DNA from: Bacteroidales bacterium UBA3810
GTDB lineage: Bacteria; Bacteroidota; Bacteroidia; Bacteroidales; Paludibacteraceae
Reading direction: 5' to 3'
NCBI GenBank assembly: GCA_002368645.1
Contig: DFEE01000020.1
Span: 26,720-90,719, forward strand
Length of the DNA: 64,000 nt
Shown here: positions 28,502 to 37,417 of the stretch, in pieces
Numbering within the stretch: position 1 is the first letter of the stretch
Layout of the letters: the number at the start of each line of letters is the position of its first letter
Program-made: the position numbers and the translations under genes
Notes under the pieces: model-generated
What the model saw: the letters and a program-made list of their open reading frames with translations, nothing else
Told to the model about the DNA's origin: nothing
Database searches by the model: none

Positions 28502-29833
28502 TTATTGTTGGGCGTGGAGGGTGATGACGAAGGCATCAGGGAAGAGTTTTCGCACCTCTGGAAGGGACTGATATACAGCAGTTTTATCGGTTGATGCAGC
28601 GGTATAATACTTATAGAACCCGTTCATAACGATATAGCCATAATCGGTCAGCCCTTTCAGGCGTTCGTCGCCGACAGGGATTTCCTCTTTAACGGCACAA
28701 ATTTGCACGGCAAAAGTGGGTTTGTAGGTAGCGTTGCCGTTGCCATTCCGGTCAGGCTGAGCGGGTGTGGTGTTAGCAGACTGAGCGGGAGTAGCAGTTG
28801 CAGGATGGGCGGATGTAGCGTTAACAGGCTGAGCGGGGGTGGCAGTTGCAGGATGGGCGGATGTGGCGTTAACAGGCTGAGCGGGGGTAGCAGTTGCAGG
28901 CTGAGCGGGGGTAGCAGTTGCAGGCTGAGCGGGGGTGGCGGTTGCGGAAGAATGATTTTCTTTGCTTTTTTTGCCGGAATCAGGAGTCTTTTGTTCTTGT
29001 TTAGGCTCAGCAACGGGTTTCGGTGTTGTGCTCGGTTTATAGAAATCACTGAACGCCGCAGCGATAGACGCCGCTATTTCCGCTTGTCCGGCATCAGATG
29101 CCAAATAAGCTTCTTCCGTAGGATTAGAGATAAATCCCATTTCGACAAGCACAGAAGGGCAAGCAGACTTGAGGAGCACCCAGAAAGCAGCCTGTCGCAC
29201 TCCCCTATCGGTACGATGCGCATTGTTGACAAAGCGGTTTTGAACCTGCGTTGCAAAGCGCAAGGAAGCGTCCATATATTGGTTTTGGAGCAATTCGAAC
29301 ATGATATAGGAGTCCACCGAGTTCGGGTCAAATCCCTGATAGGTAGTTTGATAGTCCGCCTCTAATTTCATCACGGCGTTTTCGCGCATCGCGACATCGA
29401 GGTTTTGGGACATTTTTTCGGTACCGAGCACAAACGTCTCCGCGCCATAGACGGATTTATTTTCCGCCGAGTTTGTGTGGATGCAGATGAATAAATCCGC
29501 GTTATTGGCATTGACTATATCGGCACGTCTCTGTAGGGGCAAAAAGACATCGGTTGTTCGGGTATAGACGACTTGAATCTCAGGGTGTTGGGATTGTATC
29601 AGTTGTCCGGTTTTGAGTGAGACGCTGAGGTTGAGGTCTTTTTCGCGCGCAGAACGTCCGAGCGCACCGACATCTTTACCGCCGTGCCCGGCGTCAATGA
29701 CAACGGTATATATATGTTTAGTCGAAGACGGTGTTGCTTTCTTAGGCGTGGTGTTACCCGCCGGATTTACGGCAAAAGCAGAAGCAGTCGTCCAAACTGC
29801 TACGATAAGCGATAAAAGATATATTTTTTTCAT
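28502..29833 (-). CDS. N-acetylmuramoyl-L-alanine amidase with SPOR-like tail
   Basis: A 443-residue exported amidase of the Amidase_3 (AmiC-like) family, cleaving the bond between MurNAc and the stem peptide during cell separation. Start is the ATG at 29833 (MKKIYLLSLIVAV), giving a signal peptide to about residue 21; an earlier in-frame codon would extend into the rel promoter. Zinc ligands are visible in DAGHGGKD (H50), REKDLNL (E64) and CIHTNS, and the catalytic Glu in VLVEMGFISNP. After the catalytic domain (about 40-265) comes a charged linker, an octapeptide repeat region (TPAQPATA-type, 7-8 copies) and a C-terminal 75-residue domain (FAVQICAVKEEI ... YKYYTAAS) like a SPOR peptidoglycan-binding domain. 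Divergent from rel. Confidence 0.93.
   Translation of the reverse strand: MKKIYLLSLIVAVWTTASAFAVNPAGNTTPKKATPSSTKHIYTVVIDAGHGGKDVGALGRSAREKDLNLSVSLKTGQLIQSQHPEIQVVYTRTTDVFLPLQRRADIVNANNADLFICIHTNSAENKSVYGAETFVLGTEKMSQNLDVAMRENAVMKLEADYQTTYQGFDPNSVDSYIMFELLQNQYMDASLRFATQVQNRFVNNAHRTDRGVRQAAFWVLLKSACPSVLVEMGFISNPTEEAYLASDAGQAEIAASIAAAFSDFYKPSTTPKPVAEPKQEQKTPDSGKKSKENHSSATATPAQPATATPAQPATATPAQPVNATSAHPATATPAQPVNATSAHPATATPAQSANTTPAQPDRNGNGNATYKPTFAVQICAVKEEIPVGDERLKGLTDYGYIVMNGFYKYYTAASTDKTAVYQSLPEVRKLFPDAFVITLHAQQ
28755..28947 (-). repeat. 24-base tandem repeat coding an octapeptide linker
   Basis: About seven and a half copies of a 24-base unit encode T-P-A-Q-P-A-T-A and variants (T-P-A-Q-P-V-N-A, T-S-A-H-P-A-T-A) between the catalytic and SPOR-like domains of the amidase. 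Copy number changes would alter linker length in steps of eight residues without a frameshift. Confidence 0.9.
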
Positions 29834-29858
29834 AATCGAGCACAAAAATACAAAAAAA

Positions 29859-29890
29859 TTTGCATATATCAAAATAAAAATGTAAATTTG
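29859..29890 (+). promoter_or_regulatory. Bacteroidota-type promoter for rel and its operon
   Basis: TTTG (29859-29862), 20 bases, then TAAATTTG (29883-29890). The -33 side reads TTTGCATATATC, identical over 12 bases to the promoters at 43613 and 44796. The rel ATG is 20 bases after the -7 box. Confidence 0.8.
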
Positions 29891-29910
29891 CGCGAATTTT
29901 TGCATAATTT

Positions 29911-32202
29911 ATGGAAGTAGCCCGTTTTACACCGGAAGAAGAGCAAATGATTCAGGCTGAATTTGATGCTTTATTGGATGACTATGCGCACACGAAGCAT
30001 AGGCAGAAGGTAGATATTATCACTCAGGCTTTTGAGTTTGCTAATCGCGCGCACTACGGTGTGCGTCGTTTATCGGGCGAGCCTTATATGATGCACCCGT
30101 TGGCTGTAGCGAGAATCTGCATTCGTGAAATCGGTTTAGGTTCCACGAGTATATGTGCAGCTCTCATGCACGATGTCGTTGAGGACACCGATTATACGGT
30201 TGAAGATATAGAGCGTCTGTTTAACTACAAGATAGCGCATATTGTAGAAGGTCTAACCAAGATCAGCGGGGGAATTTTCGGCGATAAAGCGAGCGAGCAA
30301 GCTGAGAATTTCCGCAAGTTATTACTGACGATGAGTGATGATGTGCGCGTTGTGCTCATCAAGATTGCAGACCGACTTCATAACATGCGAACGTTAAGTG
30401 CTCAGCCCAAAGAGAAGCAATACAAGATTGCCGGTGAAACCCAATATATTTATGCACCATTGGCGCATCGTTTGGGTCTTTTCCCGATTAAGACGGAGTT
30501 AGAGAATTTAGCTTTCCAATACGAGCATCCGGACACTTATGAAGAGATACGTCGCAAGATAGAAGAGCGGAAGAAGGATCAGTTGTTGCAGTTTGATGCC
30601 TTTGCAGAGCCGATTCGCAAGAAATTAGACGAGATGGGGTATCAATATTCCATTACAGCCCGCATAAAAAGTCCTTTCTCTGTCTGGAAAAAGATGACGA
30701 CGAAGAACATCCCGTTTGAGGATGTGTATGATTTATTAGCCGTCCGGCTCGTTTTTACGCCGCACACAGACACGAGCGAGCGTGAACAATGCTGGGTCAT
30801 CTATAGCGCAATTACCGATATTTACAAGCCGCACCCCGAGCGTATCCGCGATTGGATCAGCACGCCTAAATCCAATGGTTATGAGGCTTTGCATATTACC
30901 GTTATGGCGGATAAAGGTCAATGGGTAGAGGTACAGATTAGGACAGAGAGGATGCATGAGTTGGCGGAAAGAGGTTATGCCGCCCATTGGCGCTACAAGA
31001 ACGACGAAGGAAGCGAGAAAGAAAATCAGCTCGATAAATGGCTGCAAAATATCAAAGAAATCATTGCGCATCCGGAACAAGATGCGATGGATTTCTTAGA
31101 CACCTTTAAGTTGAACCTATTTGCCGAAGAAGTCTTTGTCTTTACGCGAACCGGCGATATACGCACGATGCCGTTAGGCTCAACCATTTTGGATTTTGCG
31201 TACATGCTTCATACCGAATTGGGGGAACACGTTATCGGCGCCAAGGTCAACCACAAGTTGGTCGGTATTTCTTATGTTTTGCAATCCGGCGATTTGATAG
31301 AAGTGCTCACAAGCGAGAAGAGTCACCCTGTTTCGGAGTGGTTAGAGATAGCCACGACAGCGAAAGCGAAAAGCCGTATTCAAGACTGGTTTAAGCGGGA
31401 AGACAAACGCTATGCCAAGGAAGGTGAGGAACTATTTTTGGGCAAAGTGGATAAGATGTACGGCGTTAAGCAGGGCGTACAGAGCGCCAACGCTCCGTCC
31501 CGCGAAAGCAGTGAGTACATAGCCTACCGCGATATGGTGCTGATGAAGGTACTTAATCACTATGGTCTGACCAAGCCGGAAGCATTGTATTCCGCGATAG
31601 GGAAAGGTGCTATTGTTGTGGATGGTTTGGAAGCAATCGTATTCCCCAAGAAGAGCATTTGGCAACGGATGTTCGGCGGTGATGACCAAGACGAATCGGC
31701 ACAATCAGCAGCCAAAGACCAAAGTGCTGTTTCCTCCGTACCAAAAGTAAAAGGGACGATTATCCTCACGGACGACAATATCGGTAAAGAGTTCATCTTA
31801 TCCAAGTGTTGCCATCCTATTCCGGGCGATGAAGTGATGGGCTATAAGGCGGATGACGGCAAGGTCTATATCCATAAACAAGACTGTCCGACAGCTCAAC
31901 GCATCAAGACGAGTCAGGGAAAACGCGTTGTCGCCGCCAAATGGGACACGCATCGTGTTCAGTCCTTCATGGAGACCATTGAGATTGAGGGAATCGACCA
32001 TATGGGTGTGTTTATCCAAGTACTGCATATTATTTCCGAACAATTCAACATCAACCTCCATGAGGTCCATGTGACCACAGAAGACGGGATATTTAAAGGG
32101 CGGATTGGTATCTACATTTACGACCGTAAGGAGATGCAGGAACTCTTTGCCGCCCTCAAAGAGATTCCGGATGTTACATCGGCGAGAAGAATTGAAAGTT
32201 AA
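29911..32202 (+). CDS. rel: Bifunctional (p)ppGpp synthetase/hydrolase
   Basis: A 763-residue Rel/SpoT protein making and degrading the stringent-response alarmone (p)ppGpp, acting in the cytoplasm on ribosomes. The N-terminal HD hydrolase domain has MHP (H62), HD (87-88, in LMHDVVEDT) and the following E-D pair, so hydrolase activity is predicted. The synthetase domain follows (IKSPFSVWKKM, DLLAVRLVF, SNGYEALHI, VQIRTERMHELAERG). The TGS domain is at DIRTMPLGSTILDFAYMLH, a zinc-finger-like segment at SKCCHPIPGDEVMG, and an ACT domain closes the protein (ETIEIEGIDHMGVF). It has its own promoter and is the first gene of a plus-strand run of eight closely spaced genes. Confidence 0.97.
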   Translation: MEVARFTPEEEQMIQAEFDALLDDYAHTKHRQKVDIITQAFEFANRAHYGVRRLSGEPYMMHPLAVARICIREIGLGSTSICAALMHDVVEDTDYTVEDIERLFNYKIAHIVEGLTKISGGIFGDKASEQAENFRKLLLTMSDDVRVVLIKIADRLHNMRTLSAQPKEKQYKIAGETQYIYAPLAHRLGLFPIKTELENLAFQYEHPDTYEEIRRKIEERKKDQLLQFDAFAEPIRKKLDEMGYQYSITARIKSPFSVWKKMTTKNIPFEDVYDLLAVRLVFTPHTDTSEREQCWVIYSAITDIYKPHPERIRDWISTPKSNGYEALHITVMADKGQWVEVQIRTERMHELAERGYAAHWRYKNDEGSEKENQLDKWLQNIKEIIAHPEQDAMDFLDTFKLNLFAEEVFVFTRTGDIRTMPLGSTILDFAYMLHTELGEHVIGAKVNHKLVGISYVLQSGDLIEVLTSEKSHPVSEWLEIATTAKAKSRIQDWFKREDKRYAKEGEELFLGKVDKMYGVKQGVQSANAPSRESSEYIAYRDMVLMKVLNHYGLTKPEALYSAIGKGAIVVDGLEAIVFPKKSIWQRMFGGDDQDESAQSAAKDQSAVSSVPKVKGTIILTDDNIGKEFILSKCCHPIPGDEVMGYKADDGKVYIHKQDCPTAQRIKTSQGKRVVAAKWDTHRVQSFMETIEIEGIDHMGVFIQVLHIISEQFNINLHEVHVTTEDGIFKGRIGIYIYDRKEMQELFAALKEIPDVTSARRIES

Positions 32203-32237
32203 CAACTTAATAATTTTAGAATAATAACCACATAACA

Positions 32238-33320
32238 ATGAAAAAAGGATTAATGTCAATGGCGTTGCTGCTGATAGCAGGCGTCATGATGGCTCAACAG
32301 CCGGTAATTACTTTTGAGAAAACAACACACGATTTCGGTAAGATTCACGAGGAAGACGGTCGTGTAACCACAGTATTTCAATTTAAGAACGAAGGCATGG
32401 TACCTCTCGTGCTGAGCAGTGTGCGGGCGAGTTGCGGTTGCACGACTCCGAACTGGCCTCATCAGCCGATTGAGCCCGGTGAGGTAGGCGACATCACCGT
32501 AACGTATAACCCCAATGGACGTCCCGGTCGATTCCAAAAGACCATTACAGTAACCAGTAATGCCGAAACGGCGACTACCAAGCTCTATATCAAAGGTGAG
32601 GTTATCCCGAAGCCCGCTAAACCCGTCAATCAATATACCGTCAAGATGGGCGAACTTAGCGTGAAGAGTAATTTTGTGAACTTCGGCACCATCAAAATGG
32701 GTGACAAAGCACAGAAAGAAATCGAGTATGCCAACCATACTGACCACAATTTGACAGTAGAGGTAATCACCTTAGTAAAAGACAGTTATCTGGAAGGTCT
32801 TTCAACATTGGTAGAGATTAAGCCCGGTGAGACCGGTAAACTCCTCATCTATATCAATACAGAGAAGGCAAAACTCTACGGTCCTCTCAACACGCAAGCC
32901 TACGTAGTGGTGAACGGCAAAGAGATTATCACGGACGAGTATAAGGTAACTATCGCCGCTGAGGTTATCGAAGATTTTAGCAAGTTGACTCCCGAACAAA
33001 TTCAATTAGCACCTATTGCACAAGTTAATAATACCGTTGATTTCGGAACCGTTAAGGCCAATGAGCTGAAGAAACAAAGTGTACGTCTATACAACAACGG
33101 TGCATCCAACATGTTGGTACACCGCATTTATACAGGTCATAAGAACCTCATTGTTACCGGTCCTAAGAATATCAAAGCCGGGAAGTATGGCGAGATTAAG
33201 TTAACTCTCAACACGAAGGATATCAAACCGGGTAACTATACCTACCAGCTGCAAGTCATCACCAATGATCCCAAGCAGCCAAAATCTCTCATAAACTGCA
33301 AATTCAGCATCGCAGAATAA
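32238..33320 (+). CDS. Secreted DUF1573 protein
   Basis: A 360-residue exported protein, with signal peptide MKKGLMSMALLLIAGVMMAQ. Residues about 23-135 form a DUF1573 domain (ITFEKTTHDFGKIHEEDG, ASCGCTTPNWP, GRFQKTITVTSN), an Ig-like fold common in Bacteroidota; two further DUF1573-like segments follow (FVNFGTIKMGDK; VDFGTVKANELKKQ). The C-G-C-T motif is typical of the family. Function is unknown; periplasmic or surface. It begins 35 bases after rel without an obvious promoter and ends three bases before meaB, so it is probably cotranscribed with both. Confidence 0.88.
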   Translation: MKKGLMSMALLLIAGVMMAQQPVITFEKTTHDFGKIHEEDGRVTTVFQFKNEGMVPLVLSSVRASCGCTTPNWPHQPIEPGEVGDITVTYNPNGRPGRFQKTITVTSNAETATTKLYIKGEVIPKPAKPVNQYTVKMGELSVKSNFVNFGTIKMGDKAQKEIEYANHTDHNLTVEVITLVKDSYLEGLSTLVEIKPGETGKLLIYINTEKAKLYGPLNTQAYVVVNGKEIITDEYKVTIAAEVIEDFSKLTPEQIQLAPIAQVNNTVDFGTVKANELKKQSVRLYNNGASNMLVHRIYTGHKNLIVTGPKNIKAGKYGEIKLTLNTKDIKPGNYTYQLQVITNDPKQPKSLINCKFSIAE

Positions 33321-33323
33321 GAC

Positions 33324-34421
33324 ATGGAACATCCTGAGAATGACATCCAATACAAGGGCTTGCAAGTCAATGCAGGGGTTGATCACCAATTGATGGTCAA
33401 TCCCTACATGACGTTCCGTAGGCAAAAGAAAACGTTATCAGCCGAGGAATATGTAGCAGGTATCCGTAATGGTGATATATCTATATTGGGTCAAGCGGTC
33501 ACGTTAGTAGAGTCCAATCTTGCATCGGACCAAGCCATTGCTCAAAAGGTAATAGAACTCTGTCTGCCATTCTCAGGCAATAGCATTCGAGTCGGTATTA
33601 CGGGTGTTCCGGGAGCCGGGAAGAGCACATTCATTGAGGCATTGGGGACGGAGTTGTGCCATGCAGGCAAGCACCTTGCCGTATTAGCCATCGACCCGTC
33701 CTCCGAGCGGAGCAAAGGCTCTATCTTAGGGGATAAAACAAGGATGAACGAATTATCCACGCAAGCAAATGCGTTCATACGCCCTTCTCCGTCAGCAGGT
33801 TCATTAGGCGGAGTTGCCCGTAAGACTCGTGAAACGATTGTTTTATGCGAAGCAGCCGGTTTTGATACCATTTTGGTAGAAACAGTCGGTGTGGGGCAAA
33901 GCGAAACAGCGGCACATAGTATGGTGGATTTTTTCCTGTTGTTACAAGTCACCGGTACCGGCGATGAGTTACAAGGTATCAAACGAGGTATTATGGAGAT
34001 GTGCGACGGGATTGCTGTCAATAAATGTGATGGGAACAATATTGAGCGTGCCCGTGCTGCGCGCGTGAGTTTTAAGAACGCGCTGATGCTTTTTCCACCG
34101 GCTAAAAGCGGTTGGTTCCCCAATGTCAATTGCTGCTCCGCGGTAGATCACAGCGGTGTGATGGATGTGTGGAGAGATATTGAAAAATACATTGATTTTA
34201 CCCGCAAGAACGGGTATTTCGACGAAAATCGTACGGAACAAGCCAAGTATTGGATGTACGAGACGATTAATGCAGCATTGCTAAATGGTTTTTACCAAAA
34301 TGCCGAAATGCAAGCCCAAGTGGAGAGTTATGAGAAAGCCGTTTTGGAAAACAAGATATCCAGTTTTATTGCTGCCAAAGAACTATTAGAGCACTATGCC
34401 GACAAGCAGAAAAAACAGTAA
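33324..34421 (+). CDS. meaB: MeaB/ArgK-type G3E GTPase, methylmalonyl-CoA mutase chaperone
   Basis: A 365-residue GTPase of the MeaB family, which loads and protects adenosylcobalamin on methylmalonyl-CoA mutase. The P-loop is GVPGAGKST (94-102); other family motifs are AIDPSSERSKGSILGDKTRM, RPSPSAGSLGGVARKTRE, VETVGVGQSE and VNKCDGNN (the base-specificity NKxD). The C-terminal helical region is the dimerisation arm. No mutase gene (mutA/mutB) is within the window, where meaB is often found in other genomes. The gene overlaps dnaB by 26 bases, and the association with dnaB and rel looks like operon drift. Confidence 0.94.
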   Translation: MEHPENDIQYKGLQVNAGVDHQLMVNPYMTFRRQKKTLSAEEYVAGIRNGDISILGQAVTLVESNLASDQAIAQKVIELCLPFSGNSIRVGITGVPGAGKSTFIEALGTELCHAGKHLAVLAIDPSSERSKGSILGDKTRMNELSTQANAFIRPSPSAGSLGGVARKTRETIVLCEAAGFDTILVETVGVGQSETAAHSMVDFFLLLQVTGTGDELQGIKRGIMEMCDGIAVNKCDGNNIERARAARVSFKNALMLFPPAKSGWFPNVNCCSAVDHSGVMDVWRDIEKYIDFTRKNGYFDENRTEQAKYWMYETINAALLNGFYQNAEMQAQVESYEKAVLENKISSFIAAKELLEHYADKQKKQ

Positions 34422-35937
34422 AGCGTCTCAGCCGGTAATCAAAGTAGGCGCCAATGAGGCAGGTAAATTGCCACCTCAAGCATTGGAGTTGGAGGAGTCT
34501 ATCCTCGGTGCTCTGATGATTGAGAAAGATGCCTATATATCGGTCTCCGACCTCATTCGGGCAGAGTCGTTCTATAATGATAAGAACCGACTCATCTTTG
34601 AGGCTATCCAGTCTTTAGCGGTAGCAGATCTACCGATTGATGCTTTGACGGTCGTAGAGAAGCTCAAGTCCTTAGGGACATTGGCTCAAGTAGGAGGACC
34701 TGTTCATATCAGTGAGTTGACTCGTCGGGTAGCTTCTACGGCGCACTTGCGTTATCATGCCCAGATTGTGGCGCAAAAAGCGACGGCACGCGATATTATT
34801 GCAATGGCCGCTCGAGCGGAAGAGAAAGCCTATGACGAGAGCCAGGATGTTGAAGAATTGATGCAGGAGGTAGAGGGCGCCATTTTTGACATCAGCCAAC
34901 GGAGTCAAAAACGCGATGTAACGCAAATCAATCCGGTTATTGAGCAGGCATTGGAACGTATCACCAAAGCGAGTCAAAATGACAGTTCAATCAGTGGTAT
35001 ACCCTCCGGTTTTACCGCTCTTGACAAGATAACGAGCGGGTGGCAAAAGAGCGACTTGGTTATCATAGCCGCTCGCCCTGCGATGGGTAAAACCGCCTTC
35101 GTTCTATCCATGGCAAAGAATATCGCCGTGAACTACAAGAAAGCCGTAGCGATGTTCAGTTTGGAGATGAGTAATGTACAACTCGTTGAGAGGCTCATGA
35201 TGAATGTCTGTGAGATAGAGGGTGATAAGATTAAGAACGGCCGTTTGACCAAGGAAGAATGGTCTCGTATAGAGCACAAGATTGTCGATTTGCAAGACGC
35301 GCCCATCTATGTAGATGACACTCCAAGCCTATCTATTTTTGAATTGCGCAGTAAAGCCCGTAAGCTCAAACGAGAGCACAATATAGAGCTGATAATCATC
35401 GACTATCTTCAATTGATGAACGCCTCCGGAGCATATTTCGGGAGCCGTCAGGAAGAGATTTCCATCATCAGCCGTAACCTCAAAGCATTGGCGAAGGAGT
35501 TGGATATTCCTATCATTGCGTTGAGTCAGTTAAACCGTAATGTAGAGAGCCGAACAGGTGTAGAAGGTAAGACGCCCCAACTTAGTGACCTGCGTGAGTC
35601 AGGCGCCATTGAGCAAGATGCCGATATGGTATGTTTTATCCATCGGCCGGAATATTACCATCTCTATGCTGACCAGCAGACCGGTAAAGATTTAAGGGGG
35701 CTTGGTCAGATTATTATTGCAAAGCACCGTAGCGGTGCTAACGGCTCAATCTGGCTACGTTTCCGGAGTAAGTTTGCCAAATTCCAAAATGAGAATGAGG
35801 AATGGGATGTTAATGAGCTGCAATCAAACCAATATGAGGAGGAAGTGCCACCAGACGCTATGGAGTCTCATCCAGTTGTCCATTCGGGGATGAACAACAT
35901 GAACAGTTTCGAAGATAACAGTGAACCCGCCTTTTAG
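34396..35937 (+). CDS. dnaB: Replicative DNA helicase DnaB
   Basis: A 513-residue hexameric 5'-3' helicase of the replication fork. The N-terminal helical domain begins near LPPQALELEESILGALM; the RecA-like core has Walker A ARPAMGKT (226-233), SLEM, the Walker B region LIIIDYLQLM, and QLNRNVESR plus SDLRESGAIEQDAD. The C-terminal tail (about 480-513) is acidic and Asn-rich. No intein is present. The ATG at 34396 lies within meaB, 26 bases before its stop. Confidence 0.97.
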   Translation: MPTSRKNSKASQPVIKVGANEAGKLPPQALELEESILGALMIEKDAYISVSDLIRAESFYNDKNRLIFEAIQSLAVADLPIDALTVVEKLKSLGTLAQVGGPVHISELTRRVASTAHLRYHAQIVAQKATARDIIAMAARAEEKAYDESQDVEELMQEVEGAIFDISQRSQKRDVTQINPVIEQALERITKASQNDSSISGIPSGFTALDKITSGWQKSDLVIIAARPAMGKTAFVLSMAKNIAVNYKKAVAMFSLEMSNVQLVERLMMNVCEIEGDKIKNGRLTKEEWSRIEHKIVDLQDAPIYVDDTPSLSIFELRSKARKLKREHNIELIIIDYLQLMNASGAYFGSRQEEISIISRNLKALAKELDIPIIALSQLNRNVESRTGVEGKTPQLSDLRESGAIEQDADMVCFIHRPEYYHLYADQQTGKDLRGLGQIIIAKHRSGANGSIWLRFRSKFAKFQNENEEWDVNELQSNQYEEEVPPDAMESHPVVHSGMNNMNSFEDNSEPAF

Positions 35938-35965
35938 TACTTTTAGTAAATAATAGAACAAGATA

Positions 35966-37375
35966 ATGAAAAGAACAGTAATTATTGATGCTTTGGCATC
36001 GAAAGAGTATGACACTCCTATTCGCGTCTCAGGCTGGGTTAGGTCCAGACGCGGCAACAAACAGGTCAATTTTATAGCCCTTAACGACGGCTCGACCATC
36101 AAAAATATCCAGATAGTAGTGGATCTCAGCAAGTTCACCGAAGAGGCGCTTAAACCCGTCACAACCGGTTCTTGTATTAATGTAGAAGGTATTTTGGTGA
36201 AGAGTCAAGGAGCCGGCCAAGATGTGGAGATTCAGATGACTGACTTTCAGGTTTATGGTTCAGCCGATCCTGATCAATATCCGTTGCAAAAGAAAGGTCT
36301 GAGTATGGAATACCTTAGAACAATTGCGCACTTGCGCCCGCGCACGAACACATTTGGTGCAGTGTTGCGTATCAGGCACAATATGGCAATGGCTATTCAT
36401 ACCTATTTTCATGAGCATGGATATTTCTATTTCCATACTCCGCTAATCACAGCCAGCGATGCAGAAGGTGCCGGTCAAATGTTCCAGGTAACGACATTGG
36501 ATTTAGACCGTCTCGCTAAAGGTCAACCGTCTGAAGTGCCGTATGATAGAGATTTCTTCGGCAAACCTGCCAATCTGACTGTTAGCGGACAGTTAGAGGG
36601 CGAACTCGGTGCGATGGCATTAGGCAAGATTTATACTTTCGGTCCCACTTTCCGTGCAGAGAACAGCAATACTCCCAGACATTTGGCGGAGTTCTGGATG
36701 ATTGAACCGGAGATTGCCTTTATGGATAAAGAGGAGTTGATGGACTTAGAGGAAGACTTCATCAAGTACTGTGTTCGTTGGGCATTAGAGCATTGCCAAG
36801 ACGACTTACAGTTCCTTAACCAATTTGTGGATAAGGGGCTCATTGAGCGTCTCCAAAGTGTAGCTCATACGGAATTTGTCCGCCTACCCTACACAGAAGG
36901 TATTGATATTCTGCAGAATGCCATCAAGAACGGTCATAAGTTTGAGTTCCCCTGCAATTGGGGTGATGACCTCAGCAGCGAGCATGAACGCTACTTGGTA
37001 GAGCAACATTTCAAGAAACCTGTTATCATGACCGATTATCCGCTGGATATCAAAGCGTTCTATATGAAGCAGAATCAGCCGGACGAGGCAGGTCGCAGAA
37101 CGGTTCAAGGAACGGATGTGCTCTTCCCGCAGATAGGTGAAATCATCGGTGGCTCTGTCCGCGAAGAGAGCTATGATAAGTTATTGATAGAGATGGATCG
37201 TCGCAAGATGGATCCCGCCAAGTATAAATGGTATCTTGACACCCGTCGTTTCGGTGCGGCGCCTCATGCCGGCTTTGGATTAGGATTTGAGAGGCTTATG
37301 CTCTTTGTCACCGGTATGCAAAATATCCGTGATGTCATCCCCTTCCCGAGGACACCGAAAAGTGCTGAATTTTAA
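35966..37375 (+). CDS. asnS: Asparagine-tRNA ligase
   Basis: Class IIb aminoacyl-tRNA synthetase, 469 residues. The N-terminal OB-fold anticodon-binding domain (RVSGWVRSRRGNKQVNFI) is followed by the catalytic core: FHTPLITASDAEGAGQMF, GQLEGELGAMALGKIYTFGP, FRAENSNTPRHLAEFWMIEP (motif 2) and GFGLGFERLMLFVTG (motif 3). The ending NIRDVIPFPRTPKSAEF, with R-D-V-I-P-F-P-R, is typical of AsnS rather than AspS. Spaced 28 bases from dnaB with no clear promoter between. Confidence 0.97.
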   Translation: MKRTVIIDALASKEYDTPIRVSGWVRSRRGNKQVNFIALNDGSTIKNIQIVVDLSKFTEEALKPVTTGSCINVEGILVKSQGAGQDVEIQMTDFQVYGSADPDQYPLQKKGLSMEYLRTIAHLRPRTNTFGAVLRIRHNMAMAIHTYFHEHGYFYFHTPLITASDAEGAGQMFQVTTLDLDRLAKGQPSEVPYDRDFFGKPANLTVSGQLEGELGAMALGKIYTFGPTFRAENSNTPRHLAEFWMIEPEIAFMDKEELMDLEEDFIKYCVRWALEHCQDDLQFLNQFVDKGLIERLQSVAHTEFVRLPYTEGIDILQNAIKNGHKFEFPCNWGDDLSSEHERYLVEQHFKKPVIMTDYPLDIKAFYMKQNQPDEAGRRTVQGTDVLFPQIGEIIGGSVREESYDKLLIEMDRRKMDPAKYKWYLDTRRFGAAPHAGFGLGFERLMLFVTGMQNIRDVIPFPRTPKSAEF

Positions 37376-37417
37376 TAGATACAAAATAAATAATTATTAA
37401 CTAAAAAAACTAACATC

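Noticed and set aside
28703..29365. Plus-strand Gly/Ser-rich open frame of 220 codons
   Set aside because: It is the antisense of the amidase, created by the 24-base repeats; no start signal or family.
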